Of a stretch of 13,139 nucleotides of DNA, positions 11,939-13,139 are shown one piece after another. Each line of letters starts with the position of its first letter. Positions within the stretch are counted from its first letter, which is position 1. The stretch lies in assembly GCF_001889065.1 (NCBI RefSeq), contig NZ_LWHB01000139.1, forward strand, positions 1-13,139, read 5' to 3'. A model generated the notes under the pieces. The model did no database searches, was not told the DNA's origin, and was given only the letters and a program-made list of their open reading frames with translations. The stretch is from Suttonella ornithocola. Lineage in GTDB: Bacteria; Pseudomonadota; Gammaproteobacteria; Cardiobacteriales; Cardiobacteriaceae. The position numbers and the translations under genes were made by a program.

Positions 11939-13139
11939 CGATAAATTGCTACGCTGATATAAGTTTAGCAGGTGTCGATTTAAGAGGTACAAGTCCAGGG
12001 GCATTGCGAAAAAATTTAGATGGTTTAAAACGTGATACTGAAATTGCGATGAGAGCCATGACTTCAGCTGGTCCAGTTTCAGCTTCTGCTGTTATAGGAG
12101 AAACTTGGGGCAAACGTGCTTTAGGTAATGCAGCTAAAACCGCACTAAAATTGGGGAAATCTAATTTAGCTACTTTATTAGGTAGTTTAGCATTATCTTA
12201 TGCATTAGAAAAATCAGGCTGGTTTGATGATGACGGTGTATTGAGCTATTACCCTGATGATTATATCGTTATGCCCATTAAAGACATGTGGTCGGATAAT
12301 CCTAACGGAACGGGAAAAAAATATCCTACTTTACAAGATTTTATTGCTGATATTGATAGTTGCAAACAAGATTATTATAAACCATGTGCGGTAACGAGGA
12401 TTGAAGACAAACAAAATCCAGTAAGAGCAATTGTGCAAGGTGGTGTTGAGCCAAATACATCGAACTATCGCGGATCTTGGATAGCTTATCAGTTATTTAA
12501 GTGTCCCTCACAGGCTACATTAACTACAGCTGGTTGCGTTGTTAAGAATGAGCCTAAACCTGTTACAGATTCGGATATTGATGCTTTAGATTGGTCAGGA
12601 TATAACCCAGACCCATCAGAATTTCCATTTCTTAAACCATATTTAGAACCTCCACAACTAATAATTATTAAACAACCTGAACCCATTAAATTACCATCAA
12701 AAATTACTACTACACAAAATCCAGATGGCTCAACAACGGCAACACAGACAGATACAATCGTGAACATCACCATTAATAATAACAACAATAACTTATCGAC
12801 AACAATCACAGAAACTACGACAACCACAACGTACCAAAATGGCGAAAAAATAGACCAAAAAACAGAAACGACCACTACAGACCACAGCAACGCTACACCT
12901 AACGTGGATAGTGAGCCTAAAGAAATGCCGCTTGATTGTGAACTCGTGCCGACTCTTTGCGATACACAGCTCCAAATCATCAAACAAGATAAAGATTTTT
13001 ACGACTGGATAAAAGAACCATTTAATGAAGAATTACCCGAATTTAAAGGCGTAGAAGAACGCAAAGGCATAGAGCAAAAACGTACCGTAGATTTTGGCAG
13101 TGCCTCATGCCCAACACCTATCGAGATTAATACCATCTT
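11881..13139 (+). CDS. TspB-like / pIII-like phage adsorption protein, 3' end outside window
   Basis: An open frame of 419 codons with no stop before the window ends. A signal peptide starts MAYVNLRRLCIAFFLISS, with probable cleavage after CYA (residue 25). A mature N-terminal domain has a hydrophobic run (about 94-108) and spaced cysteines C161/C169 and C208/C219. A Thr/Asn-rich low-complexity linker (about 276-345) leads to a C-terminal domain with C353/C360 and the CPTP block at C410. The layout (signal, domain, linker, Cys-rich domain, place after the coat gene) is that of pIII. Overall it resembles TspB, encoded by the Neisseria MDA-type filamentous phage and reported to bind immunoglobulin. 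The start lies within the 26-aa ORF and lacks a clear Shine-Dalgarno. The first half is distinctly more AT-rich than rep, suggesting domain exchange. Confidence 0.78.
   Translation, partial: MAYVNLRRLCIAFFLISSLTINCYADISLAGVDLRGTSPGALRKNLDGLKRDTEIAMRAMTSAGPVSASAVIGETWGKRALGNAAKTALKLGKSNLATLLGSLALSYALEKSGWFDDDGVLSYYPDDYIVMPIKDMWSDNPNGTGKKYPTLQDFIADIDSCKQDYYKPCAVTRIEDKQNPVRAIVQGGVEPNTSNYRGSWIAYQLFKCPSQATLTTAGCVVKNEPKPVTDSDIDALDWSGYNPDPSEFPFLKPYLEPPQLIIIKQPEPIKLPSKITTTQNPDGSTTATQTDTIVNITINNNNNNLSTTITETTTTTTYQNGEKIDQKTETTTTDHSNATPNVDSEPKEMPLDCELVPTLCDTQLQIIKQDKDFYDWIKEPFNEELPEFKGVEERKGIEQKRTVDFGSASCPTPIEINTI

Larger units (their letters stand above)
9445..13139 (+). mobile_element. Filamentous (inovirus-type) prophage, left part, continues past the window
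   Basis: From the point where yqiK loses its homology, the order is that of a filamentous phage. It runs: rolling-circle replication initiator, ssDNA-binding protein, tiny proteins, major coat protein with signal peptide and terminator, a 26-residue hydrophobic protein, then a large secreted TspB/pIII-like adsorption protein. The rep gene uses C-ending codons (GCC, ACC, CCC) much more than the host genes around it, which is consistent with foreign origin. The assembly ATPase (Zot/pI), a possible pVI and any transposase should follow to the right. The left end is placed at 9445 only because the host homology ends there; the exact base is uncertain. All phage genes point the same way as the interrupted operon. 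Confidence 0.88.

Noticed and set aside
12489..12983. 164-codon ORF antisense to the TspB-like gene
   Set aside because: Its Val/Ser-rich sequence is the reverse reading of the Thr/Asn-rich linker. The plus frame has a signal peptide and family similarity and is open to the window end.
1..13139. tRNA, rRNA or CRISPR arrays
   Set aside because: No cloverleaf-like segment with a TTCGA-type T loop, no rRNA-like stretch and no regularly spaced repeats were seen on reading both strands.

Overview
The window looks like chromosomal DNA of an AT-rich gammaproteobacterium (a betaproteobacterium is less likely). The housekeeping proteins (IF2, RbfA, TruB, HrpA) closely resemble the enterobacterial ones in motif and length. 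The membrane-stress genes have their best-known relatives in E. coli (yjfI, yjfJ, yqiJ, yqiK). I cannot name the genus. The phage at the right end has a TspB-like protein of the type first known from Neisseria filamentous phages.

Layout: (1) 1-1030: the 3' end of infB, then rbfA, translationally coupled. (2) 1031-1494: a long non-coding gap holding a weak terminator-like hairpin and a roughly 104-bp inverted-repeat element. (3) 1495-2400: truB. (4) 2401-2777: a convergent gap holding a second, unrelated, roughly 143-bp inverted-repeat (MITE-like) element. (5) 6698-2778, minus strand: hrpA, a full-length DEAH-box RNA helicase. (6) 6699-6925: a divergent control region with a near-consensus sigma70 promoter and two identical 11-bp operator-like sites. 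(7) 6926-9444: a tight plus-strand operon for a DUF2170 (YjfI) protein with an N-terminal ribbon-helix-helix-like extension, a PspA/IM30 (YjfJ) protein, a YqiJ OB-fold membrane protein, and the start of a YqiK flotillin. (8) From about 9445 to the window end: the left part of a filamentous (inovirus-type) prophage, with a rolling-circle Rep, ssDNA-binding protein, several tiny proteins, the major coat protein with its terminator, and a TspB/pIII-like adsorption protein that runs off the window.

The operon in (7) combines two gene sets that are separate in E. coli (yjfIJ and yqiJK) into one candidate membrane-maintenance system. Its first gene may repress its own promoter. That gene also has a strong internal Shine-Dalgarno and start codon that could yield a second product without the putative DNA-binding domain. 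The prophage cuts the flotillin gene after about 181 codons, leaving an SPFH domain without its coiled coil. The left phage junction carries GC-rich hairpins and a 10-bp repeat of the host sequence at the junction, all candidates for origin, attachment or terminator functions.
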